Positions 19,197 through 30,466 of a stretch of 64,000 nt of DNA are shown here, in pieces (position 1 is the first letter of the stretch; each line of letters starts with the position of its first letter). Below the pieces are notes generated by a model, which was not told the DNA's origin, did not search any database, and was given only the letters and a program-made list of their open reading frames with translations. The translations under genes and the position numbers were made by a program. Source of the stretch: Ustilaginoidea virens. Its lineage: Eukaryota > Ascomycota > Sordariomycetes > Hypocreales > Clavicipitaceae. The stretch is from contig NC_057320.1 of assembly GCF_000687475.1 (NCBI RefSeq), positions 4,436,501 to 4,500,500 of the forward strand, written 5' to 3'.

Positions 19197-21588
19197 TCAA
19201 GCACCATGCCGATACACCTGGGCGCCCGAGTTGCGAAACATGATGGTATCGCGTCTTTGCAGCACCATCAGCGCCCTGTTCAACGCTTGCTCGCTGTAGC
19301 CTTTGCCCTCTACCATTTCTCGCCTCAGCGTCGCCAGGCTCGTGCTCCAGCCAATCGGCAGGCGACGCTTGAGCTCGGCCTCCAGCCGGTTCACTTCCTC
19401 ATTCAGCTCGCGGCTGCCCTGGTTGCTGCCCTGGTTTACGGCGTCCATGGTGGAGCACAGGAACAGTCGGATGGCCTCGTCGACGTGCTCCTCCGTGGCA
19501 ATCGGCGACAGCGTCAACTTGGCCAGAGACTCGGTGATTCGCACAATAGCCTCCAGCTGGCGGACGGTGATGGGGATGGACGAACGGGTGTTGGCTTCAA
19601 TCTCGGCCGCGTGCACTTGCCGTCGGATGGAGACAAAGTGCGAGGACAGCTTCTCGGCGGCCTCGGCGCTAAGTCGCGGTGCGCATCGCCTATTCACACG
19701 CCGTCAGCGAGGGTTATTCTCAACCGCGTCACGGGGCGAGCATGGGGGGCTCCGGGGATCCTACGTTCTGCAATACGTGATGTATCTTCGCATCTTGTCG
19801 ACGGGAATCTCGGATTCGGCAACTTCCTCTCTTCCGCGACCGTCCATGTGGATTCCCATGACGTGTCTGGCCATTTTCTCGTCCTTTTCCCTCGTGTGCT
19901 CATCCTTGACGATGAAGATCATGTCGAAACGGGATAAAATGGTGGTTTGGAAGTCGATATTCTCCCCAGGAGTCTTCATGTCGTCGTAACGACCAAAGAT
20001 GGGGTTGGCGGCAGCCAACACCGAGGTTCTTGCGTTTAGGATCGTGGTGATGCCGGCCTTGGCAATGGAAATGGTCTGCTGCTCCATGGCCTCGTGGATG
20101 GCGACACGATCCTCGTCCCTCATCTTGTCAAACTCGTCAATGCAAACAACACCTCCGTCGGCCAGGACCATGGCCCCGCCTTCCAGGTAGAACTCCCTGG
20201 TGGACTGGTCTCGGTGAACGGATGCCGTCAGACCAGCGGCCGACGAGCCCTTGCCGGATGTGTAGATGGAGATGGGGGCTGCCTTTTCCACGAATTTCAA
20301 GAGCTGCGACTTTGCGGTACCGGGGTCGCCGAGAAGAAGCACGTTGATGTCGCCTCTCAACTTCATGCCGTCGGGGAGAATTTTTTTCGAACCGCCTAAT
20401 AAAAGGCACAGGATGGACTTCTTGATGTCTCTGTTACCGTAGATGGATGGCGCAATGCAATCCGTCATGATGTTGTACAGGTCTGGCCGTCTGCTCAGCT
20501 CCAAAAACTCTTGTTCCTCCTCCTCGGAGAAAGTGGCAGAGCCTTTGCCGGTCTGGTCCAGGTCCGTCTGGATGCCTACCGCTCTTAGGTACGGCGTCCG
20601 GATGGCGACTGCTCCCGCCGTGGACGAGTTTTTGGATGCCTTGTTCTGGTAGATGGAAAAGATGCCCATGACTGTGCACCGCGAACCAGGGACAACGCGA
20701 TTCGTGAGGTACCGGTCGGCGGAAATGAGAACATGTCGCGGCAGCTCTCCTACGGGCACTTGGTCCGGCGCTTCCTGAAGCTTGATGATTTGCTGGTCGA
20801 CAAACTGAGACTTTTCGTGCATGACAAAGTAAGGATCCAAGGGGCACTTTGGGGTCGGGTCGTTGGGAACTCGCTCGCGGCCGCACTGTCTCGGTAGAGA
20901 TACGCCGGTGAAGCCGCCCAGCACAGGAATGACGGACTGGAACTGGCAATTGCGGCACTGAATATAAAGTTGCGTGGCTTTGGATGACATGACTGAAGCA
21001 CCGATTACGATTCCAGGGACTCGAACAAGTCGGGCGATGGTCATGGAGTCGAGGTTGCGGATAGATACGTCTTGGGCATCTGAATGCAGCAGAAGCTGGT
21101 GGTCCGGCAGGTCGACTTTTTTCTCGTGAGGGAAAACAATTCGATGGGTGCATTTTTTCAACGCCGCTTCGAACTAGGCGAGTTTTCATTAGCTGGCAAG
21201 TCGGATGGGAGGCAAGCATTCCGAGAAGCTGTGCGTACGTACAAGGGGTATGATGTCGGCGGGTTCGGAAGCGAGCTTGTGAGCAAGCTCCTCGTTGAAG
21301 TTGATGAGATCGCTGATGTTGACATCGCAGTAGAACCTTTTCAGAAGTGCGTTCTCGCGCAACTGATCGCTGAGAATCATGTTAGTGAGCCAGACGACAG
21401 AGCTTTGCTCCGGCTTCGCAATGATTCCCGGCCCAGGAGCCGCCTGCATACCGATAGACAAAGTTATTGTCGAGGCGAAAATCAAGAATGAAAGTCTCGA
21501 GCTGCTGCTGCAATTGGAGTCGGGTGTCACCGTTTTCGCCGATGCTCGGCTCGAAAACGTGCGCGGAATACACCGACTGTCGATCCAT
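19197..21588 (-). CDS. mcm5: DNA replication licensing factor Mcm5
   Basis: This is a subunit of the MCM2-7 replicative helicase, loaded at origins in G1 and part of the CMG helicase. Exons on the - strand are 21588-21452, 21369-21243, 21173-19765 and 19689-19197 (721 aa, the usual size). The three introns are 82, 69 and 75 nt. Splicing rebuilds [36 protein letters not shown] and YCRTRCAPRLS. Motifs: a zinc finger in the N domain (CRNC...CGRE...C), Walker [10 protein letters not shown], Walker [11 protein letters not shown], and the arginine finger SRFD. The MDRQSVYS start matches fungal Mcm5. An ACGCGA triplet about 180-220 bp upstream suggests G1/S control. It is divergent from vps54 and convergent with pre5. 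Confidence 0.97.
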
Positions 21589-21681
21589 GGTTGGCGACTC
21601 TTTCCGCACCTGTCAGCTGGATATTCTGCGAGGTCCCGGAATGGCCAGACTCGAACGCAGGTCGACGGGAACAAGATGCAA

Positions 21682-21682
<1 letters not shown>

Positions 21683-21723
<41 letters not shown>

Positions 21724-21724
21724 C
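21683..21724 (+). repeat. (GCCGTT)7 hexanucleotide array
   Basis: Seven tandem units, the last imperfect, about 95-135 bp upstream of the mcm5 ATG; probably in the mcm5 5' UTR or core promoter. Confidence 0.9.
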
Positions 21725-21769
21725 ACTATGTTGGGGGGACGGTGGGAGGAGGGGCGGTGAAACCACTTT

Positions 21770-21808
21770 ACGCGATTTGCCCACCGACCAGACGCGACCT
21801 GCACGCGA
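21770..21808. promoter_or_regulatory. Cluster of three ACGCGA (MBF-like) boxes upstream of mcm5
   Basis: ACGCGA occurs at 21770-21775, 21792-21797 and 21803-21808, all in one orientation and within 39 bp. The ACGCG core is the MluI cell-cycle box recognised by MBF (Mbp1/Swi6) at G1/S replication genes in yeasts. Its presence upstream of an MCM gene fits; binding here is inferred. Confidence 0.55.
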
Positions 21809-22393
21809 CGGACCACAAAGTTTCGGCCGGGGCTTGGCAGGGACCTCGGAAAAATTGCCGCTGGTGAGCCGCCCGAATAGTCCGGCGAGCTAGCAGTGGG
21901 CTGTCGGAGTATTATCGGCGGATCTCCCAGTGCCGCCAGCCAGCTGACCCTCTCTCTGGCTTCTCCCTGCTGGCTTCTTTGCTGCTCTGCTCTGCTGCTG
22001 GCTTCTCTTATCCATCATATCATCGTGGCTGCTGGTGCGACCGCCCAGTTGTTATTGATGGCTTGCTGAGGCACCTTGTTTATTCCTGCCAGCCAAGGAA
22101 TTGACGTGAATTGACGTCTGCGAAGCCGATACACACAATGTCCGAACCCGCACTCGGGCTCAACAATCTGTTTTTTTGAATTTCCTCCTCCGTTAACAGG
22201 CGACACCGCTTGCTCCCGCCCGCCGCTTCCTTTCAAGCTTCCGCCACATGCCAGCGATGATACCCCCGGAGTCCTCCCCCTAACAAGCAAGTCCAGACTA
22301 CTTGCCGGCTCTGCCAACCTCCAGTCCCTTCCCTGCGATAAGACAGGAAATTGTTCCCCCATCTGTGGTAGACCCGTGCCTGCTGCGCGCATC

Positions 22394-25300
22394 ATGTTCA
22401 CATCTCAGACCGCAGGAAAGTCTGTTGACAGCCTTTCGCCGCTCTCACCTGGGACTCGGCCTGAGCTGCCACTGCACAGGTTAGTTACCATTGAGACTTT
22501 TCCCGTAAGTGAGACTCAGAACGGACTAACCTCTGTTGGAAGCATCCGACCTGGCCAGGGGTATTTCCCCGCGGCATCAAGACGAAGCTCAACGGCAAGC
22601 TCCGTACACTCGATAGCTGGGACCCTGGACACCTCGGCTGGAGTTGCTGTGAATTCAGTCTATGAAACTGGGCGAAATGGTGAGCATGTCGTCTGGCAGC
22701 AGCAGCAGCATCATCATCATCATCATCATCATCATCATACTTTGACCTGACTAAAGCGTTTGCGCAGCCATATCAACGCTATTGCAGCCGCCCATCGTAC
22801 GAACAGGCCTTCAACCTCATACATCAGCGCCGTCGTCGAGCTCGCATAAACCTCCGACTGCAAGAGACATTCCTCCCGTCTCGCTGACAAACATTCCTAT
22901 AATCGATGCCGCCGAGTTCAGTCCCTATCTTGCGCAAGTTGGCACCCTGTACGAACAGCTGCGACGAGTCAAAGACAGCGAGGACGAGGCTGTCGGTATC
23001 CGCCGCGGCAGTAAGGCTCATGCGTCATTAGATGCTGGTTCGGACACGCTTCTGCGGCCCACAGGCAAATCTCACCGTAGAGCGTCGACCGCCTCTATTG
23101 CTTCGCTTGCGTCCATCGAGGCGCCGAGCCCTTCTCGCAGACTGAGCTCCGGTTTCGCAAGAAGAGCTCTCCAGGGTCCAGCCCCTCTATCGACCATTCC
23201 GACAGTATACTTTGACGACGACTTTCATCTCGAAAACCCCCGGACATTCGATGTCGTCAGTGAGCGTTCAGAAGTAATTCGCCCCCCGTCGTCAGGTACG
23301 GATTCCACAACCGCACCAGCTCCGAGAAAGGCGTTGGCCACGAATGCCATCCTGCAAGAGAAGCTCTCTTGGTACATGGACACTATCGAGGTCCACCTAA
23401 TCAACTCGATATCTGCTGCTTCCACAACTTTCTTCACCGCACTCGGCTCTTTAAAGGAACTTCACTCTGAAGCTGCCGAATCTGTGGATAAAATAACAAC
23501 GCTGCGACAGGAGCTTCGAGCCTTGGACGAAGAGGTGGCGACCAACGGATTGCTCATTGCTCAAAAGCGCCGTCGGCGGGAGAACCTACGTCAGCTGCAT
23601 GATGCTGTGGCGCAGCTGCGCCTTGTGGTGGACGGCGTCGCCAAATGCGAGTCTATGGTCGATGCCGGCGACGTTGACCAAGCGTTATCGAGCATCGATA
23701 CGTTGGAAAAGCTCATTGCTGGGGAGCGTGAGGAAGCAGATAAAATCCCAGCGCTTGGCGCCATGGCGCTTCGCGATTTGAGAGGAGCCTCGGCGCTGCA
23801 AGGAATCAATCAGGACCTGAGCACTCTACGCTTCAGGGCTGGAAAGGCATACGAGTCACAGTTCATCAGCCTGCTGCTCGCCGACCTGCGTCGGCACGCG
23901 AGTTCCGTTTCTGCCTCGGACGTGCTCCTGCGGTGGAGCAACGCTGTGTCGAGACAAAGAGGGGGTAACCATTCTCGCTCGCCATCTATGTTCCCCACGT
24001 ATCTGGCCTCAACGGAGGAACTCAAGTCTCAGATCCTGCCCAACATGAGGGGGCTGCATCGTGCTAGATGCGTCGTGACGGCGGCTCTGGCGTATCGAGA
24101 TACTGTCCTCCGTGAGGTTCGCAACCTGGTTCGACGTCCGCTCCCGAGCTCAAACGACGAGGACAACGAGTCCATGTTGTCGGTGTCTACAACAAGCGGC
24201 AGCCGACATTTATCCAGCCAAGAGAAATCTGCCAACTTGGCGAGGAACCTTCGCGCCTTGGACCCCGAAGACGCGGAAGAGCTCCTTGTCAAGGTATATG
24301 TTGGGGTTGCAGAGACGCTGAGGCGGTTGACGACCCAGGTCAAGGTCTTGCTGGATGTGGCAAGCTCTCTGTCCAACCCGGCGCAGCAGCCCGACGGAGC
24401 AAGATCGCCTTCTGCCAGGTCACCGGTTGCCAGCCCTCTCCCCGATCGTCACGCCGCCAATCCCATGAACGACGTCGACATGGAGCTACAGCAAGAGCTC
24501 CACAAGAGCTTGGAGATGAATAACCTCTTGACGCAGGCGGTCGATGTTGCCAACGAAAAGATTGTCAAGATTCTCAGAATCCGGACCGAGCAAGCCACCA
24601 ACCTGCCCTTGGTCTTCTTCCTCCGCTACTTCACCCTAAACTTGTACTTTGCCAATGAGTGCGAGGCCATCTCGGGTCGCAGCGGCACATCGCTCAAGAC
24701 GGTGGTCAACGGTCACATCAAAGATTTTGTGCAGAGATATCGCGACGCGGAAATGCAAAAGCTGGCTCAGGGGATGGAGGCTGATCAATGGAACGCAAAG
24801 GACTTTACAGACAGCGACTCGCGTCTGCTGGGATTGATTCTGGGGTCGAGCACCAACGACGACGACTCCGTGTGGACTGGAAACAGCAAGATATGGATCC
24901 CCCGCCACGAGGCAGAAAAGCTGACCGTGACGACGACGGCCGAAACCGCCGAGGCGAACGGGACAAACGGGACGAGCAAGGACAAGATACGATCCGCCGT
25001 GATTGAATCGGAAAAGTTTATCCTGCCCAACTCTGCGAGGCTCTGCCTGGACGGCATAGGCAACTTCATGCACCTCATGGCGGGCATCCCATCCATGACG
25101 ACGGATGTCGCCTCGTCGCTGCTTGCATACCTGCAAGTGTTCAATTCGCGATGCACGCAGTTGATCCTCGGCGCGGGCGCTACTCGCTCCGCGGGCCTGA
25201 AGAACATCACGACCAAGCACCTTGCCCTGGCGTCGCAAGCACTGTCCTTTGTGGCCACGTTGGTCCCTCACGTGCGGGAGTTTGCGCGAAGCCGGGCGGG

Positions 25301-26045
25301 TTCAGGAGCTGCCGTGTCGGGCCTCATGGGGGAGTTTGACAAGGTGCGCCGGCTGCTGCAGGAACACCAGAGCAGCATCCACCAAAAGCTGGTCGACATT
25401 ATGAGCGGGCGTGCTGCCGTCCACGCCAAGAGCTTGAGGGCCATTGACTGGGATAGCGCCGACGGCGGAGCCGCTCACCCTTGCATGGAGATTCTTGTCA
25501 AGGAAACATGCACGCTGCACCGTGTGCTCACGAAACATCTTCCGGAGACGTCTATACATGCGATTATGACGCCCGTCTTTGCTAGCTACAAGGAACAGCT
25601 GGGGGTTCCGCTAAGAGAGGCGGCCCCCAAGACCGAGGCTGGTCAACAATGGTAAGTTCTCTGCTACTCCCCGTCAGGTCTGGGCAAAGGACGAGGAAAA
25701 CGAGAGACTCTTGGGCTAATACACGGGCGTACACATGGGGATAGTATGCTACGAGACGTGGAGTTTTTGGCGTCTCGTTTATGCAAGATTGAAGGGTTCG
25801 GGGATGCGGGAGACTACCTGACTGCTATTGTCAAGTCGAAAGCGGTGAAGGCGTCTCCGAGTGCAGAGGACGTTGCGGCGGTCCGAGATGACGAGGCGGC
25901 CGGCGCCTCTGTGAAGGAGGGAAAAGAGGAAGCAGCAGCAGCAGCAGCAGCAGCAGCACAGGAGATGGGCGCCGGAGGTGCTCCAGCAGCGTCAGCGGCA
26001 GCAGTAGAGACGCAAGGCAGCAAGGCCTCGAAAGAGGGCCAGTAA
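22394..26045 (+). CDS. vps54: GARP complex subunit Vps54
   Basis: Vps54 is a subunit of the Golgi-associated retrograde protein tether, which captures endosome-derived vesicles at the trans-Golgi. Exons are 22394-22679, 22768-25651 and 25745-26045 (1,156 aa). A possible extra intron, 22480-22542 (GTTAGT, branch GACTAAC, AAG end, 63 nt), would remove 21 residues without a frame change. The N terminus is Ser/Pro-rich and low-complexity (SPLSPGTRPELP, STASSVHSIAGTLDTS). The first junction restores NAISTLLQPPIVRTGL, then APSSSSHKPPTARDIPPVSLTNIP. A coiled-coil Vps54-N region follows (EVHLINSISAASTTFF, ELRALDEEVATNGLLIAQKRRRREN). The C terminus holds the conserved LHRVLTKHLPE block and LRDVEFLASRL. 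A run of 9 Ala lies near the C terminus. I separate it from COG or exocyst tethers by the PPIVRTGL/ARDIPP block; the call is based on remembered family features. Confidence 0.85.
22697..22738 (+). repeat. (CAG)4(CAT)10 in vps54 intron
   Basis: A trinucleotide array within intron 22680-22767. If the intron is not spliced, it reads as poly-Gln/poly-His and then terminates. Confidence 0.9.
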
Positions 26046-26854
26046 CGTGATGAAGACGTCCTGGCTGGCTGCGACGAGCGCCATGTCACGCTGGACAGAC
26101 GCGTCTCTCGACTCTTGACAAGGGAAAAGGCCGAGGGCACGCCCCACGAATGCGTTTGGCAGTGCCGGCATCTGGGTGCGGGAACAACGGGGCCGCGAGA
26201 GATGCGGCCCGGGACAGAAAAACGCATCCTGACTCACCACAAAATGACCAACGGGAGGGGGGGGGGAAGCTGGCGCAGCGTCGATGACACCAGAGCGGTG
26301 GGATGGCTGGACCGCGGCCACTCGGGTGCGATGCGGGCCCGACGCACGTCGTGAAGCCAGAGCGGGTGGGCGACGATGTGTTTTATCGCGGGCGGGACAG
26401 GGGTATGGGGGATGGGTAAAACAGACGTGGTGAAAGGGCATGCGGGCAGTCGACACGGGGGTGGCTTTGGACAGACGTACGGAGCACACGGAGACTGGTG
26501 AACCGAAAAGGTGCCTTTCGAGCCTACGGACTAGATATGGGGGAGGTGGAGGGGGGGGGATGGGAGCAAGAGCTGCAATTGCAGACGTTGTGTGCGTTGA
26601 ATGCGCGTCAGGTCGGTGTCAGGTCATTGCTGCGCTGCCCAAGTGATTGATGCCTTGATGCCTTGATGCCTTGGTGCCCCTTGTGTGACTACCTAGAGTC
26701 AGACGGGGAATTGTTTAACCACACTTTGACTTTGAATGTACGACAGGAAAACACACCCACACACACACACACACACGCACGCACCCACGTGGCCCTCGCC
26801 GCATCTCGAAACCCCCAGGACGAGGCGGCCGTCGACATCCAACGCCGGCTCAAC
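26046..26854. other. Convergent intergenic region vps54 / erg20
   Basis: About 0.8 kb between two stop codons. It holds G runs near 26260 and 26545, a short GATGCCTT triplicate at about 26649-26673, and a (CA)n run at about 26756-26778 close to the erg20 3' end. No gene is accepted. Confidence 0.45.
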
Positions 26855-28124
26855 CTATTTGGTCCGCTTGTAAATCTTGGCGAGAAAGACGTCAAAGACG
26901 GCCTTTTTCAGCCCCTCGGACTCGTCGACCTGGTCAATCAGGGCGCGAATCTCGGCCGCGCGCTCCTCCTCAAACGCCTCGTAGCGCTGCTTCAGCCCCA
27001 TGTCGTCGTAGAGCTTCTTGACGGCGGCCTCGCAGGCGTCGCTCTTGCGGCCGTAGTTGTCCTCGAGCACGCGGCGCTGGGCGGGCGTGGCCGCCTCGAG
27101 GGCCTGGTTGACCAGCCACGAGCACTTGTTGTCGCGGATGTCGGTGCCCACCTTGCCAATGTGCTCGGGCAGGCCAAAGTTGTCGAGGTAGTCGTCCTGG
27201 ACCTGGAAGTACTCGCCGAGGGGGACGAGGATGGCGCGCGCCTGGGCCAGGTTGCGCGGGGTGGCGAGGTCGAGCTGGTGCAGGGCGAGGGCGACGGGCA
27301 GGTAGAAGGAGTAGTAGGCCGTCTTGTGGACGACGATGAAGCGGTACTTTGCGGGGGAGAAGGCGTCGAGGTTGACGCGGTCCTCGGGGGCGGTGAGCAG
27401 GTCGCACAGCTGGCCCAGCTCGGTCTGCAGGGTGGTCTCGTGGAAGAGCTCGAGCAGGTCGACGTAGGCCGGGTGGCGGCGGAAGAAGCGGCGCAGGAGG
27501 ACGTAGATGCTCGACTCGAGCAGGAAGGCGTCGTTGATGGCGATCATGCCGACGCCGTCGCGGCGGTACCAGCACGGCTTGCCGCGGCGCGTGATGCTGC
27601 CGTCCATCATGTCGTCCGAGACGAGGAAGAAGGCCTGCAGGAGCTCCGTCATCCAGCCCAGCGCGGCGGCCTGGAAGTACTGCTCGTCGCTGAGGGGGGC
27701 GCCGAGCAGCAGGGAGACGGAGTCGGGGACCGACATGCCGCGGTTGCACTTGCCGCCCAGGGGGTTGATTTCGAGGTTCTGGAGGTGGTGTCGTCAGTTT
27801 TTTTTTCGTTTCCTTTCGTTTCGTTTCCATTCTCTTGTCTTTTCATCTTTCCACTTTTGTTTTTTTTTTTTTTTTTTTTGCCCCCTCGTTGGACTCATCT
27901 CATCACGACCAGCTGTGTGGCCGACGAGCGAGCGAGCCATCAATCTCGCCCGCGCAGGGGAACCCCAGGAAAAGCACGACAAAGGAAGACCACAAGCGAC
28001 TCACTTCTTTCAGCCAGGCCATCTCGGCCTCGGGCAGCTCGTACGACCGGGCATGCTCCAGGATAGCCTCCTCCAGCTTGGGATACACCGACTCGAACTC
28101 CTGGAGGGTTGTTTTCCGCGCCAT
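26855..28124 (-). CDS. erg20: Farnesyl diphosphate synthase Erg20
   Basis: Erg20 condenses DMAPP/GPP with IPP to give farnesyl diphosphate for sterols, dolichol, ubiquinone and prenylation. Exons on the - strand are 28124-28005 and 27778-26855 (347 aa, the usual length). The 226-nt intron (GTGAGT...CTCCAG) joins AWLKE to [17 protein letters not shown] and contains a T/A run. The first Asp-rich motif is DDMMD (in [17 protein letters not shown]), the second is DDYLD (in [15 protein letters not shown]), and the C terminus is LAKIYKRTK, as in fungal FPP synthases. Five-residue spacing before the first DDxxD (FF at -5/-4) fits C15 chain-length control. The start [19 protein letters not shown] matches the family; an in-frame upstream extension to 28244 is poly-Ala/Pro and was rejected. 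Confidence 0.96.
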
Positions 28125-28520
28125 TGCGAATCGTCCTTGTGCTGCCGCTGCTGCTGCTGCTTCTGCTGCTGCTTCTGCTGCTGCTTCTGCCGCTGACGAG
28201 CTGGGGGGGGGGGGGGAGGAGGAAAAGAATTCGGCCGCCCGCAACGCCGAGGCCCTCGAACGGCTTCAATCGATTTCGGGCAAATATAGAAAAAAGGGGA
28301 GAGAGTGGGGGTGGGGGGGGGGGGGGGGGGGTTGCACCGCCACGAGCATGCCGAGTAAGGAGGGGCCGGCCAATGGGGCAAAATCACTTCTCGTCAGGCA
28401 CGCCGGGCTAAGCCCGAAAGGGCGCGCGCCCACCCACACCTGCAACTAACTCTCCGATTGTGAATGGGCAGGATTTCCGGCGCAGAAGGGGGGGAATGAA
28501 CTGTTTTGCTTTCCCCGGGG

Positions 28521-28551
<31 letters not shown>

Positions 28552-28965
28552 TGCCTGGTGTGTGCTCGTCGCTCGGTTGTGTCTGTCTGTTCAGGCACGG
28601 AGTAAGGAGTGCGGAGTGCGGAGTGCGGAGTGCGGCTGGGCCAGGCAGCTGCCCATTCATTATGCCTGCTATGCGTCAGCTGCCGTCGTTTCAGGTGCAG
28701 CGTTATGCTGCCTCGGAATCCTCCCGCTGCCGCATACATAACTAGCATCAATCACATACTATATTCAACGCTTGTTATGCACGTCGTGGTTCGGACGGCG
28801 CATGGCGGGGCACGAAAACCGGGGCCGCAGAGGGCTGGCGCCCCCGGTTTTATTATGCCAGCTTTTATGCAGTGCTGATCTGGCGCCTTCCAACCAGCGT
28901 CAGCCACCCAGGCCGGGGCCCATCTTTCTCACCAGCAAGATACAGTAATAGCCCTCTGTACTGCC

Positions 28966-29035
28966 CCTGCCCTGCCCTGCCCTGCCCTGCCCTGCCCTGC
29001 CCTGCCCTGCCCTGCCCTGCCCTGCCCTGCCCTGC
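28966..29035 (+). repeat. (CCTGC)14 pentanucleotide array
   Basis: About fourteen uninterrupted 5-bp units, the longest pure array in the gene-bearing part. Confidence 0.95.
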
Positions 29036-29391
29036 CCGTACGGAGTTGGTTACGCGACAGGAAAGAAAAGCCCGGCCCGGCGGCGGCCCGTTATGCTGTG
29101 CGTCCCGCGTCCCTGCTTCCCTCGCCAATGGCCGGCTGGCACGCACGCCGGCGGTTGCGCCCGCGGGATGATGCCGCCAGGAAAACCTCGTCGGAACTTT
29201 TTTTCTGCTTCTGCCGTCCAATGAGCCTTGTGCCCGCTCTCCGGCGGCTGACTTGTGCACCAGGGGCTGGGTCTCTGGGGCTGGTTGCGCCGTGTTTCGA
29301 GGGTCGATGGCTCCGGGGTCGGGGTGTGCGGCCTAGGGTGCGTCGGGCGTCGGGTATTCGCGCGTGCTTCCTCGGCGGTTCTACAGCGGCG

Positions 29392-29441
29392 CCTGCTGAG
29401 ACGCCTGCTGAGACGCCTGCTGAGACGCCTGCTCAGACGCC
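29392..29441 (+). repeat. 12-bp tandem repeat (GCCTGCTGAGAC)4
   Basis: Four copies, the last with one substitution (CTCAGAC). Confidence 0.9.
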
Positions 29442-29716
29442 ACCGGGTCTTATGCGCATGCTCACAAAGGCAGTAGCCATGGGTTTGCCTACCAACACGC
29501 GTCGTCACGGCGGGCTCAGCAGCAAGGCCCTGGTTGGGGGGGGAGAACGGAGGCTATTCATCACCATTCTATACCATTGTAATCCCGGGGGTATACTCCG
29601 TACATGTCTCGCTGTATGTAAGATGGTGAAGGGGGGTATTGTTCAGCAGAGAGGGTAAAAGTTGTCTTAAAGAGAGTAAGAAAATAAAATAAAAGCAAAT
29701 AAAAAAAAGAATAAAG

Positions 29717-29760
29717 AAAGAGAGAGAGAGAGAGAGAGAGAAGAGAAGAGAAGAGAAGAA
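29717..29760 (+). repeat. (AG)n followed by (AAGAG)n purine tract
   Basis: A dinucleotide array grading into a pentanucleotide array, within a longer purine-rich stretch (about 29680-29780). Confidence 0.85.
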
Positions 29761-30466
29761 AAGAGACAAAAAAATCGAGGGGACAGAGGGAGACGAAATC
29801 CCGAGTCCTTCAAGTGTCGTGACCTGACCAAAAGCCAAACGCTTACAAGGGTGAACAAGCCTGACGAAAAATCAAGCCCGTTGTGTAACGAAGGGAGAAG
29901 AAAAGAAGAACAGAAGAATAGAAAAGAAGAAAAGAAAAAGAAAAAAGGCGTCACCCATCCGACACCACCCCAGTACTCCGTAAAGGTATCCAACTTCACC
30001 CTCGCCTGCTCCCAAAGAACAAACCTTGTCCCACCTCAGGAGCTCTATATTGCCCTGTTCCGGCAAACCCATAAAGGTACTCCCGTCTTGACTCTCACAA
30101 GAACTTACGGAGGGGTATCCTATTGTCTGCTTTTCCTGGAGAGTTGCCTGTTGACCCTGAGTGGTATCTAGTGTCCATAATCGTTTCATCATGATGCTCG
30201 TTGGTTTGGGCGCTCAGCGCGCATGTTCTTCAAGAAACGCCAAACCAGGAGCTGAAGATAGTGATAATCCCGAGTCGTCAAGACTATTGGGGAGATGAGA
30301 AAAGAAGAGAAAGAAAAAACTCCGACAGTCCTGCACTCGGAGGGGGAAAAGAAGAAGAAGAGGAGCAAGAAGGAGAGATTCAAGAAGAAGCAAATGAATA
30401 GGAAGAAAAAGAAGAGACGCAGCCATGACTAGCCTTGCCCAGTCGCAGCCCAGTCGCAGGCTCGTC

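Larger units (their letters stand above)
21589..22393. promoter_or_regulatory. Shared divergent promoter region, mcm5 / vps54
   Basis: An 805-bp region between divergent ATGs. On the mcm5 side it carries a (GCCGTT)7 array and three ACGCGA hexamers (21770, 21792, 21803), listed separately. The vps54 side is CT-rich. Confidence 0.5.
28125..30466. other. Gene-free, satellite-rich intergenic region
   Basis: About 2.3 kb between the erg20 start (-) and the stop of the secreted protein gene (-). The erg20 proximal promoter holds (GCT)n near 28140-28195 and G runs at 28203-28216 and 28310-28331. Further on are a (GT)n run at about 28520-28550, GGAGTGC repeats at 28606-28634, a CCTGC array at 28966-29035, a 12-bp array at about 29392-29441, and (GA)n/(AAGAG)n at 29717-29760. 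TACTCCGTA 9-mers occur at 29594 and 29974. No protein-coding frame was accepted. Confidence 0.5.

Noticed and set aside
22680..22750. Poly-His tail on the vps54 first exon
   Set aside because: The CAT repeat lies in an intron (GTGAGC...GCGCAG); splicing restores NAISTLLQPPIV, which the family requires.
26663..28066. 467-codon open frame on + strand
   Set aside because: It is antisense to erg20, whose conserved motifs are on the - strand; it arises from high GC3 codon use.
28966..29441. CRISPR-like repeat array
   Set aside because: Units are directly tandem without unique spacers, and the genome is fungal.
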